A stretch of 64,000 nt of DNA from Hyalella azteca (GCF_000764305.2 NW_025943925.1:202126-266125); one strand, 5' to 3'; positions 36,796 through 50,047 are shown, numbered from the stretch's first letter. Numbers and translations: made by a program. Notes: generated by a model not told the origin, from the letters alone.

Positions 36796-38495
36796 GCCGG
36801 CGCTATGGAATGCTTATGTCGGGTTCTTTAGTCTCTGGCAACAATTTAGGTGAATGAAAATTTCCATCTGGATATGGATGTATTGTTAAAGTATGGGCAG
36901 TGATTACAGATGCAGTTGCAAATGGAATGAAATGTAACCAGACATTGGGAGCATGAGTGAGGTATTTGAGCTGTAAAAGATAAAACATATAATCAATAAA
37001 AGTAAAATCAAATAAAAGAACCTCACTCACAGCAGTTAATCAAAACCAAAAACCCTTAGCATTAACATAACAATCAAGCAGCAAGTGGTAATTTCAGCTC
37101 AGAATATAACTGCTCAGCTCAGAAGTGGTAATTCAGCTCAGAATATACTCGAATAACCACCCGGCTACAACATGCAGGAAAGGGAAGTGTAACAGCCCAA
37201 AAATGACAAACTTTATGGACTTTCCTAGAATTCCAGCCTGAACTCGGAAGAGAGAACCATTTCTGTTCAAGATATCAATCAATGTAGTGCTTGCTAATCA
37301 GTCAATTTCAAAGAGGTCTGCACTTTCACATTTATGCCAATTAAAGGTCAAACTTCAAAGAGGGCCATTTCTCTGATTTAAAGTTTTTTTCTCAACTGTC
37401 TGCTGTCGAATGTTTGCTAATAATTCATATCTTCTGATAGGAAATATATAGGTTTGGAAGATTTTGACAATGCTTCTGCCTTTGAATAGCTTTAGAAACG
37501 GTGGAGACACTAGATTTACATTTAGATACATACCTATTCATATACTAACCCTCTTAAATTCCATAGTGTCAGCTGCTTTGTGACTTCATCCAGGTTTTCT
37601 TAGTTGACATGATCTAGTTGACATGATCTGAAATTTTTGGATGATTTTTTCAAAAAATCGCGTTTGAAAATGATCACTACACATGTAATTTTCTGAAATT
37701 ACATAAGATAATGCCATTGAAATTGAAAATTGGGCAACAGGCATAGGTTTTGCTTTATTATTAAAAACTACAGCTCAATGGTTCAGTCTGGTCTGTCTTT
37801 CAGAAAAGAATTCTGGAGCTGACTATATAAACCAGCATTCATGGCATTACATAGTTTTTGAAGTTGAGTTTTTTTTTAGTTTTTGGTATTTTTACTAACT
37901 TTCAGTCAGCTCTGCAACCATTGGTTTGCAACCCTGTTAAATTGCCAATCTTATCAATTAGTTGACTGACATTTTAATTGACCACATATGTATTTGACCA
38001 CATGTCTTATCACATTGGGCCCAGGTGCTGTGGTTCTTTATTAAGTATCTGGTAGTACTCATTGCAAGTTTGGAAGCAACTGAACTTGAGAAATGCAATC
38101 ATAACAGAAATGTATCATTTTTATTTCAAGTAATACAATCAATCCAGAAATGTATCATTTTTATTTCAAGTAATACAATAAAGCCAAGTTATTATGGAGT
38201 GAAATCATCAATTGTGTTAGGCCCAATAATCATTCTTTGATCAGCTATGAGTTGCTTTATCCTTGATACAGCTTCTACTACACACAAATGTAATGAACAC
38301 GTACAATAAATAATTATCCCATACATTTTGTGGTTAGGCACATAACTTAAGTTAGAAAAAAATCTGTGTATCATGATTGGAGACGCATTGTATTCATTCT
38401 TACTATATATTAATGCAACCAAATTACTTACACGTGTATCACTTTGCAGATAAAGCTTAATCTGGTCATCAGGCTTACCAGGCTATCATTCCAAG
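36796..38495. other. COX6B upstream region
   Basis: No coding exon was recognised before 38496. A direct repeat of about 43 bases (gaaatgtatcatttttattt) lies at 38097-38180. Confidence 0.4.
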
Positions 38496-40216
38496 ATGTC
38501 GTCGGCTGAGTCACAGCTGCCCTGGACCGCACCATTTGATGCTCGCTACCCTAACATGAACCAAACCAAGTAAGTTGTCATCTCCTACTTGGCAAAATAT
38601 AATGGATATCATTAAGCCTTTTAAATTGTTGATGCTATATAGAAAATATAATTTCATCTTGAATCCCAGCATGCCTTTGAGCAGTAAATTTGAATAATTT
38701 GAGAAATAGGTTTGCAGTTGATCATAAATGACCTTGTGTGAAGTGTAATGGCTGCTTTAATCTCAAGGTTGTGTAAAAAAATTACAAGTGCAAATTAGGT
38801 GAAATAAAACTGCTGGAGCAATACTAAACAAGGAAAAAATTGCTTTTTCCTTTAATTCAACCAGTTACCTAAAAAATTAGAGCAATTTCTCGGTAGTGCA
38901 ACTGGAATCTAAAGCTGACACAAGTGCAAATAAATACTGCTATCTTATTTCTTATCCTATCATGGCTGACAATCAACAAGCATGTTCCTGAAGTTTTGAT
39001 AACAATTAATGAGAGTATTTCTGTATTATTGCTGACAATTCATAAGAATATTTCTGTCTTGTTGCTGAAAATTCATAAGAATATTTCTGTCTTGTTGCTG
39101 AAAATTCATAAGAATATTTCTGTGTTGTTGCTGACAATTCACAAGAATATTTCTGTGTAGTTGCTGACCATTTATGAGAATATTTCTGTGTTGTTGCTGA
39201 CAATTCATAAGAATATTTCTGTGTAGTTGCTGACCATTTATGAGAATATTTCTGTGTTGCTGACAATTTATGAGAATATTTCTGTGTTGTTGCTGACAAT
39301 TCATAAGAATATTTCTGTGTTGTTGCTGACAATTTATGAGAATATTTCTGTGTTGTTGCTGAAAATTCATCAGAATATTTCTGTGTTGTTGCTGACAATT
39401 TACGAGAATATTTCTGTGTTGTTGCTGACAATTTACGAGAATATTTCTGTGTTGTTGCTGACAATTTACAAGAATATTTCTGTGTTGTTGCTGACAATTC
39501 ACGAGAATATTTCTGTGGCATTGCTGAAGAAAAAATCCAATATTGTGACTAGCCTGGTTATAGTTATATAATTCTTACCTAAACCAATAACATTCCAAGG
39601 TATTACTGAGACTGATATATACATATGCAGGATTTTCTTTCTAATGTCTACATAAGAGCAGCCACGTGTAAAAATAATTGCCGAGGCATTAACTAGAACA
39701 TATCTCTGCTATGAGAGCCACAGATACTGTGGAGTTCTCAGGCAGTGCTGAAGCTAGGACTTGTCAATCTTTTTGCAATTTCCAGAACAGAACTAAACGG
39801 TTATCTGGCAAAAGTCTCGGAGAATGTCAAGCCAAAAACTAAGCCTTTGTCAGGTATTGCAAGCACAACCTGAAGCACTTTTTTTTATGAGTCGAATCAA
39901 TGACTTAACTTTTTGTTGTTATTGAAGGCTTAAAACCTAAACCTCTCTTCCCTTATAGTTGGCTCGACCATAAAGGTATTTCCCTGGTGTTGCAGGCACT
40001 GCTACAAGTACTGCTGACTTCACTAAAGTATTTCCCTGGTGTTGCAGGCACTGCTACAAGAGCTACATTGACTTCCATCGCTGCCAGAAGCTGCGAGGGG
40101 AAGACTACGAGCCATGCCAGTACTTCAAGAAGACCTACACGTCGCTCTGCCCCAATGAGTGGGTCAGCAAGTGGGACACCCAGCGAGCTGAGGGCACATA
40201 TCCCTGCAAAATATAA
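38496..40216 (+). CDS. COX6B: Cytochrome c oxidase subunit 6B
   Basis: COX6B is a small nuclear-encoded subunit of respiratory complex IV, facing the intermembrane space at the dimer interface. Coding exons are 38496-38569 and 40048-40216, joined within the codon for K25, giving 80 aa, close to the family length. The CHCH signature is complete: C27-X9-C37 (CYKSYIDFHRC) and C48-X10-C59 (CQYFKKTYTSLC), the CX9C/CX10C spacing typical of COX6B. N-terminal TAPFDARYPNMNQTK and C-terminal WDTQRAEGTYPCKI are also family hallmarks. The single intron carries a 33-bp minisatellite (39001-39515) and ends in a duplicated acceptor: a copy of the acceptor plus exon start lies 52 bases upstream, at 39996. 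The 5' UTR and promoter were not identified. Confidence 0.96.
39001..39515. repeat. 33-bp minisatellite in the COX6B intron, about 16 copies
   Basis: The unit gaatatttctgtgttgttgc plus tgacaattcataa. The 33-base period leaves long frames open on both strands, but these are not genes. Confidence 0.95.
39973..40068 (+). repeat. 52-bp duplication of the COX6B exon 2 acceptor
   Basis: The block tatttccctggtgttgcag plus gcactgctacaag occurs twice, with acceptor AG ending at 39995 and at 40047. The upstream copy would encode HCYKYC and then a TGA stop, so only the downstream acceptor yields COX6B. Confidence 0.9.
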
Positions 40217-40916
40217 TTATAATTCCAAACTCTTCTCGTCCGCATCGCTGTATTTATTTTTCTGTATACTGCCATCTGAGAATAACTAGAGACCTTTACT
40301 CATTAATTTTTCTGTGTTGTCGGATTTGGAAGGCTGCCGCTCATCTTGATGTCAGTGTTTTCGATGGGCCCATAGCTAAACGGATATATGGCTGTCGAAA
40401 TTATTACTGGTTCTCTTCCAAATTTTGATGCTCTAAACTAATTAGGAAACGTGGCTTCTCACTGAGCATTAATTGATGAACACAATTGTAATCTGGTACT
40501 TTCATCTTATAGAAATTTACCACTTTTTTTCAGCCTCTATATCCCACAGCGCTGTGTAGTTTCTCTGCTCATGTGGTTTGAAAATATGTAAATTTATGGA
40601 ACGTTGTTTTTTTGTCCTTGATGAGTTGTATTCTCTAAAGCTTCACTGCATGTAACGTGATTATTTTTCGTCTGCGGTCGATTTTAACCTTATACTTCCT
40701 ATTTACGTGTAAATATGAGGGAAGATGTTTAAATAATATTTCTGATGTAAAGTGCGAAGATATCTAGGATCATTGTAAACACGATTACATTAGTACCCCC
40801 ATAGTTATCGAATTGCTATCGATTTACAAAAAAATCCAGCTGTGTTCATATCTATGCGTGTATTCGGTACTGTAAACCTGATGACCTGATATTTTATTAT
40901 TTTTTCTATTTCACAT
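40217..40916. other. COX6B 3' flank
   Basis: Presumably the 3' UTR and downstream DNA; no other gene is seen. Confidence 0.4.
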
Positions 40917-41056
40917 TTTAAGCGCATTTTCTCATTTATGGAAAAAATGCACTATTGTGCTCGCCATGTCCGTCCATCTGTCCGTGACCTCAAGTTATCG
41001 TCGACGAGAAAATGCGCTCTCTGTCACTCACTGCAGTGAGTACTGAGTTATATTTT
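40917..41056 (+). repeat. Structured short interspersed repeat, copy 3
   Basis: Clear arms agcgcattttctc and gagaaaatgcgct, the palindrome ctcactgcagtgag and the tactgagttatat tail. The ccgt/ctgt core is short here. Confidence 0.9.
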
Positions 41057-41428
41057 TTTTATCTCTCTTCCAACCACGCATTTCCTACACACACATCAAA
41101 CCCCTACTGTGGACTTCTCGTGTGCGAAAGTTTGAATTAGTTCCTGAACCTAAATTAACCCAACCTTACAAGTCCTGAACTTGATCGAAATTTAGGACGG
41201 GTTTCAATATCCTCATTAAAATCTAACATCCACCTCTATCAAAGTCAACCCTTATTAGATTATTCATATTTTTGACAGGTATGGTTTTAATTAGCTTGGT
41301 AATTTACCTAAAATTATTATCTCCTAATCAACATCCTGGAGCCAAAACGGAATGAAAAAAAGTTGTTACAGAATTCGAGAATCGAACCTTTTAAACACCA
41401 GTAAGCTCGAGGAGGTGATTATCTAAAG

Positions 41429-41500
41429 CAGTGGTTCCCAAACTTTTTCAGGCTGGCGCCCTCTTTGGCTCCCTAGTGAATTTCTAGCCCCCCCCACAGA
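41429..41500 (+). mobile_element. hAT-type terminal fragment
   Basis: cagtggttcccaaacttttt followed by a GC-rich gcgccctctttggctccc matches the common terminus of hAT elements. No partner end was found, so this is a fragment or an element with a lost end. Confidence 0.5.
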
Positions 41501-42084
41501 CATACGCCTCTTACTTGAAATTTAGTACGCTGCAATTTTAAAAGATAGGGTTAAACACAAATATGCATTTCATAAATAGAACCCCATTTAGTGAACCAAT
41601 ATGTTTTTCAGCTGTTTTAACTGTTGCACTAGAAACCCAGGACGTCGCGGACGAATTTACGGCCGGACTCGTGGCCGGCATCTTACGAATCACGACCAAT
41701 CTCCAAATTCAATTATCAATAAATAATAAATATCTCCCAAACTAATGAACGCAGCTCAATGAAACTTGGAACACGTTTTCATCATAACCTTACGGTGACG
41801 TTTAGCTCGTTATTTTTTTTTAATTTCACCTTCATTCGTGAGTTACGCGTATATTGCGAAACAGGCCGAAATTCGCAGTGGTCAAAGAATTTCTTCCAAA
41901 CTATTGAATAGATTTGAACGAAATTTTGAATATAAATAAATACAAGACAAATTGGAAGCTTTTATCGACTTGGAAATGTCATATTTTAATGCATTTTTCT
42001 GACCGGCATTCCATTAAACTAACCGGCATTATATTCATTTTCTGACCGGCAACGTTTGCTGCTGCCATCAGTCTTGTTCGAGTC
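41501..42084. other. Intergenic, no gene seen
   Basis: Repeated gaccggcat phrases near 42000-42050. No coding exon could be supported. Confidence 0.35.
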
Positions 42085-42340
42085 AATAATAATAATATAA
42101 TAATAATAGCGGTTTCAGCGTTATTAGGCCGTAGGCCTGTCGCCGATTCTTAACATCGCAGAACATTCACAGCCTTTTGCGGTCTCGAACTCGCAACTCA
42201 CTGCTTCAATTCTGCTATGCTTAACCGCCTGGCCTCCTCGCCGATTCTGACCAGAAACTGGCGCACAGAGCTGGGATCGAACCCGCGCCTCTCTGCGCCA
42301 ATCCTGGGACTCTGAACTGTAACCACTGGGCGACCCTGTT
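42085..42340 (-). repeat. Dimeric tRNA-like SINE, full copy
   Basis: On the minus strand: a first tRNA-like head (tggcccagtggttacag, then gcgggttcgatccc as B box), a second head (ggccaggcggttaagc, then gcgagttcgagacc), a body with gttctgcgatgttaagaatc and a tail ending in a TAT/TAA-rich run. Pol III A- and B-box-like motifs occur in both heads. The second full copy is at 63201. Confidence 0.85.
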
Positions 42341-42689
42341 GGTGGCCCAGTTCCGACATCAACATGTTCATTCGTACAAAGCTAACACTGTGAGATCAGT
42401 GGCTTTGAAAAAAGTGGAATTCGTCTTGAAGTTGACACATTGAAAGCTGAGTATAGTTTGCGAATATCTGAGTTTGGGCAATTTCTACCCTACAGCAAAA
42501 ACGTTTGCAAACGTTTATCTTAGAGTCGACGTGTTTGCTGAGAGCTTATTAGCTAGAACGTATTCTGATTATATAAAATCATTTATTCTGTGATTGAATT
42601 TTAGCGATACCTATTTGGCGATAAGTGAAGATAAAAATCTTTTATGTTCATGGACGTTTCAGAACATTCTCTATCGATTTTTTCTGAAT

Positions 42690-43147
42690 TTCCATTATTA
42701 AAATTTCGATAAAAATTGATATTAAACTTACTATTAACATTCTTATTGACAGTATTAGAGAAATTATTGTCAAAATTATTATTGAAAGTATTGAAAGTAT
42801 TAATAAAATTTTTAATATGATTATAATTTAAATTGTTTATTGAAATTAATATTCAAAGTATCATTGCAATTATTAGATAAATTATTATTAAAATTATTTT
42901 ATAAAATATTAATAAAATTGTCAACAACATTATTATTAACAATATACTTAATAATATTATTGAAATAATTTCAATAATAACTTTGACACTAATTACAGTA
43001 ATAATTTTAATAATAATTTCACCAATAGTTCTAATGCTAAATACAATAATAATTTTCCCATTAATTTCAAATATTATTTTCAATAATAAATTCAATATGA
43101 ATTTTAATAATAATTTGAAAAATAGTGAATAAATAAATAATAATATA
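42690..43147. repeat. AT-rich low-complexity tract
   Basis: Dominated by attattaaaatt/aataataatt words. The 110-codon minus ORF here is rich in I and L only because of the composition. Confidence 0.8.
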
Positions 43148-43714
43148 TAATAATGATAACATCTCATATTCCAAAATTCCAGCAAATCCGTTCATTACTG
43201 AAGAAATTACGAGTGTCTAGGTTGATTAAAAAAGAATAAGTTTATATATTTTAATTTAAAACTAATCAATGTAAAAATCTAATAATTCCTACCGCAGCGT
43301 ATCGATAATAACCACTGTTAACTCCGTAGGGTTTAAATAAAGGTTGAATGGTTCGTAAGTTTATTGACACAACCGAGGAGGAAGACTCCGAGATAAAGAC
43401 TGACGTAATCTGACTTACGTCATGCTATAGTAAACAATAGTAACGCGTAGCTACTGGTTCTACATGAAAATATACAAATGTAATTACACAAATGGCACAA
43501 CTACTCACATTCCAAAATTCCAACATATCCGTCAGTATTGTAGGAGTTATGAGTGGTACATGCGTTTGAGTCCGCAGGCGAGTTCGCAGGCGCAGATTTT
43601 TACATTGATTAGTTTTAAATTAAAACCAATAAACTTGTTTTTTAATCAACCGAGACATTCATAATTTCTTCAATAATGAACGGATTTGCTTGAATTTCGG
43701 AATATAGTAGTTAT
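43148..43714. repeat. Inverted repeat with about 115-base arms
   Basis: Left arm about 43148-43280 (ccaaaattccagcaaatccg ... actaatcaatgtaaaaatct) and right arm about 43595-43714 are diverged inverse copies, about 315 bases apart. A third partial relative lies at 43500-43555. Possibly a foldback element. Confidence 0.7.
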
Positions 43715-43730
43715 TAGCTACATGATCCTG

Positions 43731-43885
43731 GACCGTGCCAGGTTCATAAGCTATATTTGAATTACTCGTCTGAATTTTGACGAGGTTTTATATTAATTAC
43801 ATACTTTTTATACTAAATAATTTGGCATGATTCCTACTATAGAGCAATGATTATTGCGACGTTCATATGAATGTATTTATGGAGG
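43731..43885 (+). repeat. Dispersed repeat pair, member 1
   Basis: About 150 bases (gaccgtgccaggttcataag ... gacgttcatatgaat) match 59535-59690 in the opposite orientation. Confidence 0.85.
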
Positions 43886-44918
43886 GAATAGTCATGTGTA
43901 GTTACCTTAATAAATTCCTCCTCACCCCCCTCTCCCCACTCAAACTAATTATGCCCCCCCCCCTCTGTCCCCTCCTCTACTTACGTTAAATAGTTTACTA
44001 CTTACGTTAAATAGTTTTCTACTCACGTTAAATAGTTTACTGCTCTCGTAGTAAAGTTTCCCTTGCACCTTGGCATCCTATATATTTCTTTTACGCCTCG
44101 CCATCCTTCATCATGCGCGCCACGCAAATTTTGCTAATTTCGATTACTGATGTTATTAAATTGGCGCAACTTTATTTATCTTAATCTCGTCTCCTGTTAC
44201 CTCCCTATCGTATTACTCTCGTATTCATGTTATCTGGATCCTGATATACTCATTGCAGCATGTGCTTTTCTTGCGCTCGGTTTCTATATACATGAATAGC
44301 ATAAGCTTATGATAATATCATTCTTCTATTTAATAATCACCATCCGTTTTCCCTCTTGTTTAGTTTGTATGGCACGATAACTCATAAGCAAATCATTACA
44401 TTCAAGTATCCTACATCATGAAATTTTCTTCCGTTTTATGCTTATTTTTAATCTTCAAAAAATAGACTCTTGAAATTGAAATAAACTTTTTATTAATTGG
44501 AACCCGCAATCATTGCCGGCCATTTGTTCCCTGCTCATAATCATTATATCGCTGGTGTTATTTTCTCTATTGTAACACTCAAAGAAATGAGTTAGGCTTC
44601 GTCCGAATAAGTTAAAATAGAAGAAATAGCTAGAGCATTAGGCTATTCATTCCTTCTTCGTTTTGATGTTTTTTATCGATTCATTTGTGTAGTGTTGGCG
44701 CTTTGATGTCTAATGCAAAATTACTTCAGTGATCGATTATTCATTCCTGTTACATTGTGTTATCAGTAAATTACGTAGCTTGCTATATAAAGTAAATTTT
44801 CACCGTGTAATAACAATTATTTTCACCTTGTAAATATTAGTAACTGTGATTACGAGACTACTTTTGTTTGATTAAAGAATTTCGTCCTACTTCTACTTTA
44901 TTTCTTGCGTAACCACCG
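43886..44918. other. Intergenic, no gene seen
   Basis: C/T-rich at 43915-43980, with a short tacttacgttaaatagttt repeat (43978-44040). No exon is recognised. Confidence 0.4.
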
Positions 44919-45072
44919 TTTTTAGCGCATTTTCTCATTTATGGAAAAAATGCCCTATTGTGCTCGTCATGTCCGTCCGTCTGTCTGTCCGTCCGTGACT
45001 TCACGTTTTCGTCGACGAGAAAATGCGCGCTCTCTGTCACTCACTGCAGTGAGTGCTGAGTTATATATTTTT
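44919..45072 (+). repeat. Structured short interspersed repeat, copy 4
   Basis: Full copy with both arms, the ccgtccgtctgtctgtccgt core and the ctcactgcagtgag palindrome. Confidence 0.9.
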
Positions 45073-45344
45073 TTAATTCTTCAGAACTTACGGGCAGAGC
45101 TGGGCAGCGCTACTTGAAAATGTAGCGGCGCTACCGCTACCGCTACATGTAGCGCGCTACTGCCCACCTCTGCTTACGGGTTGGGCAGACGCGGCAGCGA
45201 GTTGCTGCTGTTTTACCTCTTCACGCGCGTTGATGAGGAGCCGTATACTGCAATTCATTTGGCATCACAGAGCAATTTCTAGGAGTTGATGAAAATTTTT
45301 ACCATTTTTCGACTTTTCAATAAGGAAAACCTTGTTCCAGCTAT

Positions 45345-45460
45345 GGTAGCGCGAGGCGGTTAGTTGCTCAGTGGACGTCGGAGTGAGAGGTTGTGTCGTT
45401 GCGCGATGTGTTACCTTCTGTGACCACAATTTCAGAAGATATATTGCAGTAGTTCAAAGG
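45345..45460 (+). other. Possible non-coding first exon
   Basis: A GC-richer block without a long ORF ends at a good donor (caaag before gtgagttt at 45461). It could be a 5' UTR exon of an unidentified gene, but no promoter or partner exon was found. Confidence 0.15.
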
Positions 45461-46339
45461 TGAGTTTAATACTTTAAATAAATATTTTGGTATTACCGCA
45501 TACACTTCTCGTGAAATCGAGATTATTTTCGTTATTCTATAAATCGGTGCTATTCGTTTGCCAATTAATGCATTTCATCATATGTGACATCTTGATATGT
45601 TTAGACGGATTCATGTCACGCCAGATTTTATGCATGCGGTTAAATTCTGAAATTAGATAGAAGCACGACGTAAATAATTTTATAGAAGAGTGAATATTTT
45701 ATTTGGAATCCAAGAAAAATCATACGAGCGCTGACACAAAAACGACGAAAAAGTAGAAAAAAGTTTGTGAACTTTGAGTGTGCTAACTCATAATTCCAAA
45801 ATGTTCGAGATTAATAGGTCTCATGCTTTATTTATCGTGCTGAATCTCTTGATATTGGACACTAATTTAGTGTGTCTTTATTCGTAGGACTAATAATTAT
45901 GATAAATAAACAGAAAATTATTTAGCGGGCATGAGAATAAATCCGAGAGCTGAAGGCTTGTCAAAAGTAGGCCTAGTATAGTAATAGACGATACTGATGA
46001 GGCTTGGGAATTTGTAAATTATTTTTATTATTCAACTCTTCTTTGAAAATTAGTTAAATAAAGATATTTAGGGAATAGAGGATTGTATTAAAAATTATTA
46101 TTGAACATATTCACATATGAAAGGTCACATAATGCTTAATGGCAACTAAGTATTTCGCGTATTCTAGTAAGAGATCTGGAAAGTTCAATATACAATTAAC
46201 TCATTTCTCTGACCAAGTTATTGATCAATTCATTATCCCCATAAGTTCTGCAAGAAAAATATAGAAACTGCAAATATAACCCGACCAATTTGAATTAATT
46301 ATAATCATGCCTCTTTCCTGTGTATCTTCTCTGTTATTT

Positions 46340-48010
46340 AATGACTTGGTATCAAAAATGTCGCCTCTAGGAATGCATCAGACATCAAAACAGTCAAAGA
46401 TGTCGTTAAAGTATACGGCCGCGGAGTATACAATTATAGTGCACTGGATAAACGGACCACCTAAACATATGCATTTACTGCTTATAGTACGAGTGGAAAA
46501 TGAGGGGTGTGGAAGCTTATCATAATTGCAAAGGGCTTTTATAATAATGAATTAACTGATCAAAATTTAAAATATGACATGTTCAATGATCAGTGCCTGT
46601 AAGATGTTAGACACAGTAATATATGTATATTTCATACCTTAATTTCGATATTTTGCTGCGTATAAAATTATAATTTTTCTCATGTTTGTTTGTATGTATT
46701 TATTTATTTTGTATTCATACTCTGCCAACTATATTTGTCGTTACATAGGCGAATGTGGGGGAGAAATAATCACACAGCTAAACATTCAATCATGAGCTGC
46801 CGTTCACTGGGTTTTATTGCTCAATTACCGTATTTTGTTTGTTGCGCGTCCGCGCGCTGACAAAAAGATTGATTTATGACACAAGCTCCAGATGGAAGAC
46901 ACAAGCTCGCGCCTGCCTCCTAATGAAGTGGTCAAAACAACTTCCCTATAAAAACAGTGACTATTTGGTAACCGTTAATTTTGATTGAGATTCTTATGAA
47001 AATTAATCACTAAAATTGTAGACACTATATAAATGAAAATTTATTTCAAAATGCAAATGAAATGCAATCGAACGAGGTCTCGATGCAATCGAGGTCTCGA
47101 AAAGCGGCTAAAGAAAAGTAGAGATCCAGTTTATGACTTTGAGCCAGAAGTGTCCAGTTGGTCAAGACTGATAGGTTTCTGCTCTGAAATGTTTCACTCA
47201 TAAATTGTTGGACTTGTGTTTAAAATGCATTGTGCTATTTATTATTTCAAAGTAATGGGATGTGGTTCTAAATATTGATTATTCTCAATTTTTTCTTGAC
47301 GTAAACGAATGCCGGTGTTGGGATCAGACATCAAGCTCGTACGTGTACGAGATGTCATTAAGGTTTACGACCGCGGACATTGTAGTGCACTGGATGAACT
47401 GACCATCCATACATGCATTTACTGCTTCTCGTAACAATGGAAAATCGGGACAGTCAAAACAGTTCATAATTGGAAACGTTTATTAAATGTTAGTTCTAAG
47501 TTTTTTTAATGAAGTGATAGAATCAAATTACGAATATTAAATGTTTAATGAACTTTACCTATAAGAAATTAGACACAGTGTAATATATTTTTAGACTCAT
47601 TTTAATATTTTACTGCGTATAACATTGCAATTTGTCTCATATACATTTTTCTTTATATATTTATTTCATGAAATTCAAAATTTTTAATTTATATATGTTG
47701 TCATCTTCCCACATATGAAAGAAAACTAACTAGTAAAGCTAACAATTCAATCAGTGGACTTCAGTTCAATTGGTTTTATGGCTCCATTCCGTCTTTTGTT
47801 TGCTGGGCGTCCCCGCGCTTGACCACAAATTGGTTTATGACACAAGCTCGAGATGGAAGCCTCAAGCTCGCACATTCCTACTATTGTAGTGGTCAAAACA
47901 ACACAAGCGGTTGTTAACAAGCGATCTCAAGCAAATAAGTTGTCTTTATAATAGCAATGATTACTTGGTCACTGGGGCAAACTGTTGAAAAGTAATTATT
48001 AAAATTATTG
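46340..48010. repeat. Tandem segmental duplication, about 960-base spacing
   Basis: Blocks at about 46350-46505, 46550-46720 and 46785-46950 recur in the same order at about 47305-47450, 47515-47680 and 47745-47900. Shared phrases include atcagacatca, tagtgcactggat, tatgacacaagctc and gtggtcaaaacaac. No ORF is conserved between the two copies, so any function would be non-coding. Confidence 0.8.
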
Positions 48011-48734
48011 ACACTCTACTACTACTAATGTAACTTTATGTGAAAATGTATACGGGATGCAGTCCAAACATTAAGTTTGTTGTGGGATTGAGACAATTAT
48101 TACAACATTTGTTCATGTAGTAATGCATACTGACGTCGATTAATAATCAAACTTTTAGTATATTGGGCCTTAAGTGCTGATTCATGAATTACTTTTGATT
48201 AAAGTATTAGGCGATTAATGAACTGATAGCAAATGCCAACTCTGAATATTCTTGATTGCGTCGTAACAAAAAAGTGGCATCGAGCAACCCCTGCAATTTT
48301 TCTGGCATGTTAACAAGGTATTGATTGAATGAAAGTTATTGCAAGACCAGGAATATTGACAGGCAAACCGTCATCATGGTAAATTCAAAGAAAAAGTGTC
48401 TTAAATTTTAGAGGCGAGGGAAAGTTTGATGAGAAACGTGATGCTAAGTTAGGTTTTCGTGTGAATGAACTTCACGTTCATGAATAATATTAATTGAATA
48501 ATTTTAATTATTAATAAATCTAGGAATGCTTAGTAAATTTTTGTGGAAATTAGCGAATTAATGGGGCAGGGCACGTTGATTTCGCGTACGAAATGAAAAA
48601 CAAGAAACATAATAGAAAATTAGCATCTTTAGAAGCGAAATTCATTTCTGCTTTCGCTTAGGAACGGTTTTGCCTCGAAGTTATTTTTTTAAGTATAAAG
48701 TTATGAAAACACGGATAAAATTTATGGCAATTGT
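48011..48734. other. Histone H2B downstream flank
   Basis: No gene is seen up to about 48600. From 48640 the sequence resembles the 3' flank of the other H2B copy (50264-50365). Confidence 0.5.
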
Positions 48735-48750
48735 GGCTCCAAGAGGAGCC
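48735..48750 (-). terminator. Histone mRNA 3' stem-loop (H2B, -)
   Basis: On the minus strand GGCTCC TCTT GGAGCC: a 6-bp stem and 4-base loop, 35 bases after the H2B stop. This is the position and shape of the replication-dependent histone 3'-end signal bound by SLBP. Confidence 0.9.
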
Positions 48751-48785
48751 GGGTTAGTAATGTTATCAACCACTTTGCGATCAAG

Positions 48786-49076
<291 letters not shown>

Positions 49077-50009
49077 AGATTTAGCAAGATTTAGCAAGAT
49101 TAAGCAAGATTTAGCAAGAATAAGCAAGATTTACCAAGGTTTAGCAAGATTTAGCAAGATTTAGCAAGATTAAGCAAGATTTTTAAGCAAGATTTTGTAA
49201 GATTTAGCAAGATTTAGCAAGATTTTGCAAGATTTAGCAATATTTGGCAAGATTAAACAAGATTTAGCAAGATTTAGCAAGATTTAGCAAGATTTAGCAA
49301 GATTAAGCAAGATTTAGTAAGATTAAGAAAGATTCTGCAAGATTTAGCAAGATTTAGCAAGATTAAGCAAGATTTAGTAAGATTAAGAAAGATTCTGCAA
49401 GATTTAGCAAGATTTAGCAATATTTGGCAAGATTAAACAAGATTTAGCAAGATTTAGCAAGATTTAGCAAAATTAAGCAAGATATTGCAAGATTTAGCAA
49501 GATTCAGCAAGATTTAGCAAGATTAAAAAAGATTTAGCAAGATTTAGCAAGATTTAGCAAGATTGAAAAAGATTTAGCAAGATTTAGTAAGATTAAGCAA
49601 GATTTAGCAAGATTTAGCAAGATTAAGCAAGATTAAGCAAGATTAGGCAAGATTTTGCAATATTTAGCAATATTAAGCAAGATTAAGCAAGATTTAGCAT
49701 GAATAAGCAAGATTTATCAAGGTGTAGCAAGATTTAGAAAGATTTAGCAAGATTAAGCAAGATATTACAAGATTTAGCAAGATTCAGCAAGATTTAGCAA
49801 GATTTAGCAAGATTAAGCAAGATTTAGCAAGGGTTAGCAAGACTTAGCAAGATTAAGAAAGATTTAGCAAGATTAAAAAAGATTTAGCAAGATTTAGCAA
49901 GATTAAGCAAGATTTAGCAAGGGTTAGCAAGACTTAGCAAGATTAAGAAAGATTTAACAAGATAAAGCAAGATTTTGCAAGATTTAGCAAGATTAAGCAA
50001 GGTTTAGCA
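49077..50009. repeat. 10-bp satellite array (gatttagcaa), first block
   Basis: Tens of copies of a 10-base unit, mainly gatttagcaa, gattaagcaa and gattttgcaa, with higher-order duplications (for example 49270-49400). Both ends abut mosaic-end sequence. Confidence 0.95.
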
Positions 50010-50047
50010 CTGTCTCTTATACACATCTAGATGTGTATAAGAGACAG
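50010..50047. other. Nextera mate-pair junction adapter (artefact)
   Basis: Two 19-base mosaic ends head to head (38 bases in all), the junction left when mate-pair fragments are circularised. Sequences on either side need not be adjacent in the genome. Confidence 0.98.

Noticed and set aside
39006..39521. Long minus-strand ORFs (171 and 158 codons) with repeated SATTQKYS-type units
   Set aside because: They lie wholly in a 33-bp minisatellite inside the COX6B intron. A period divisible by three keeps frames open on both strands.
41429..42084. A complete hAT transposon
   Set aside because: Only one terminus is visible; no inverse partner or transposase was found.
42853..43185. 110-codon I/L-rich minus ORF, possible membrane protein
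   Set aside because: Arises from aataatt low-complexity sequence; no start context or conservation clue.
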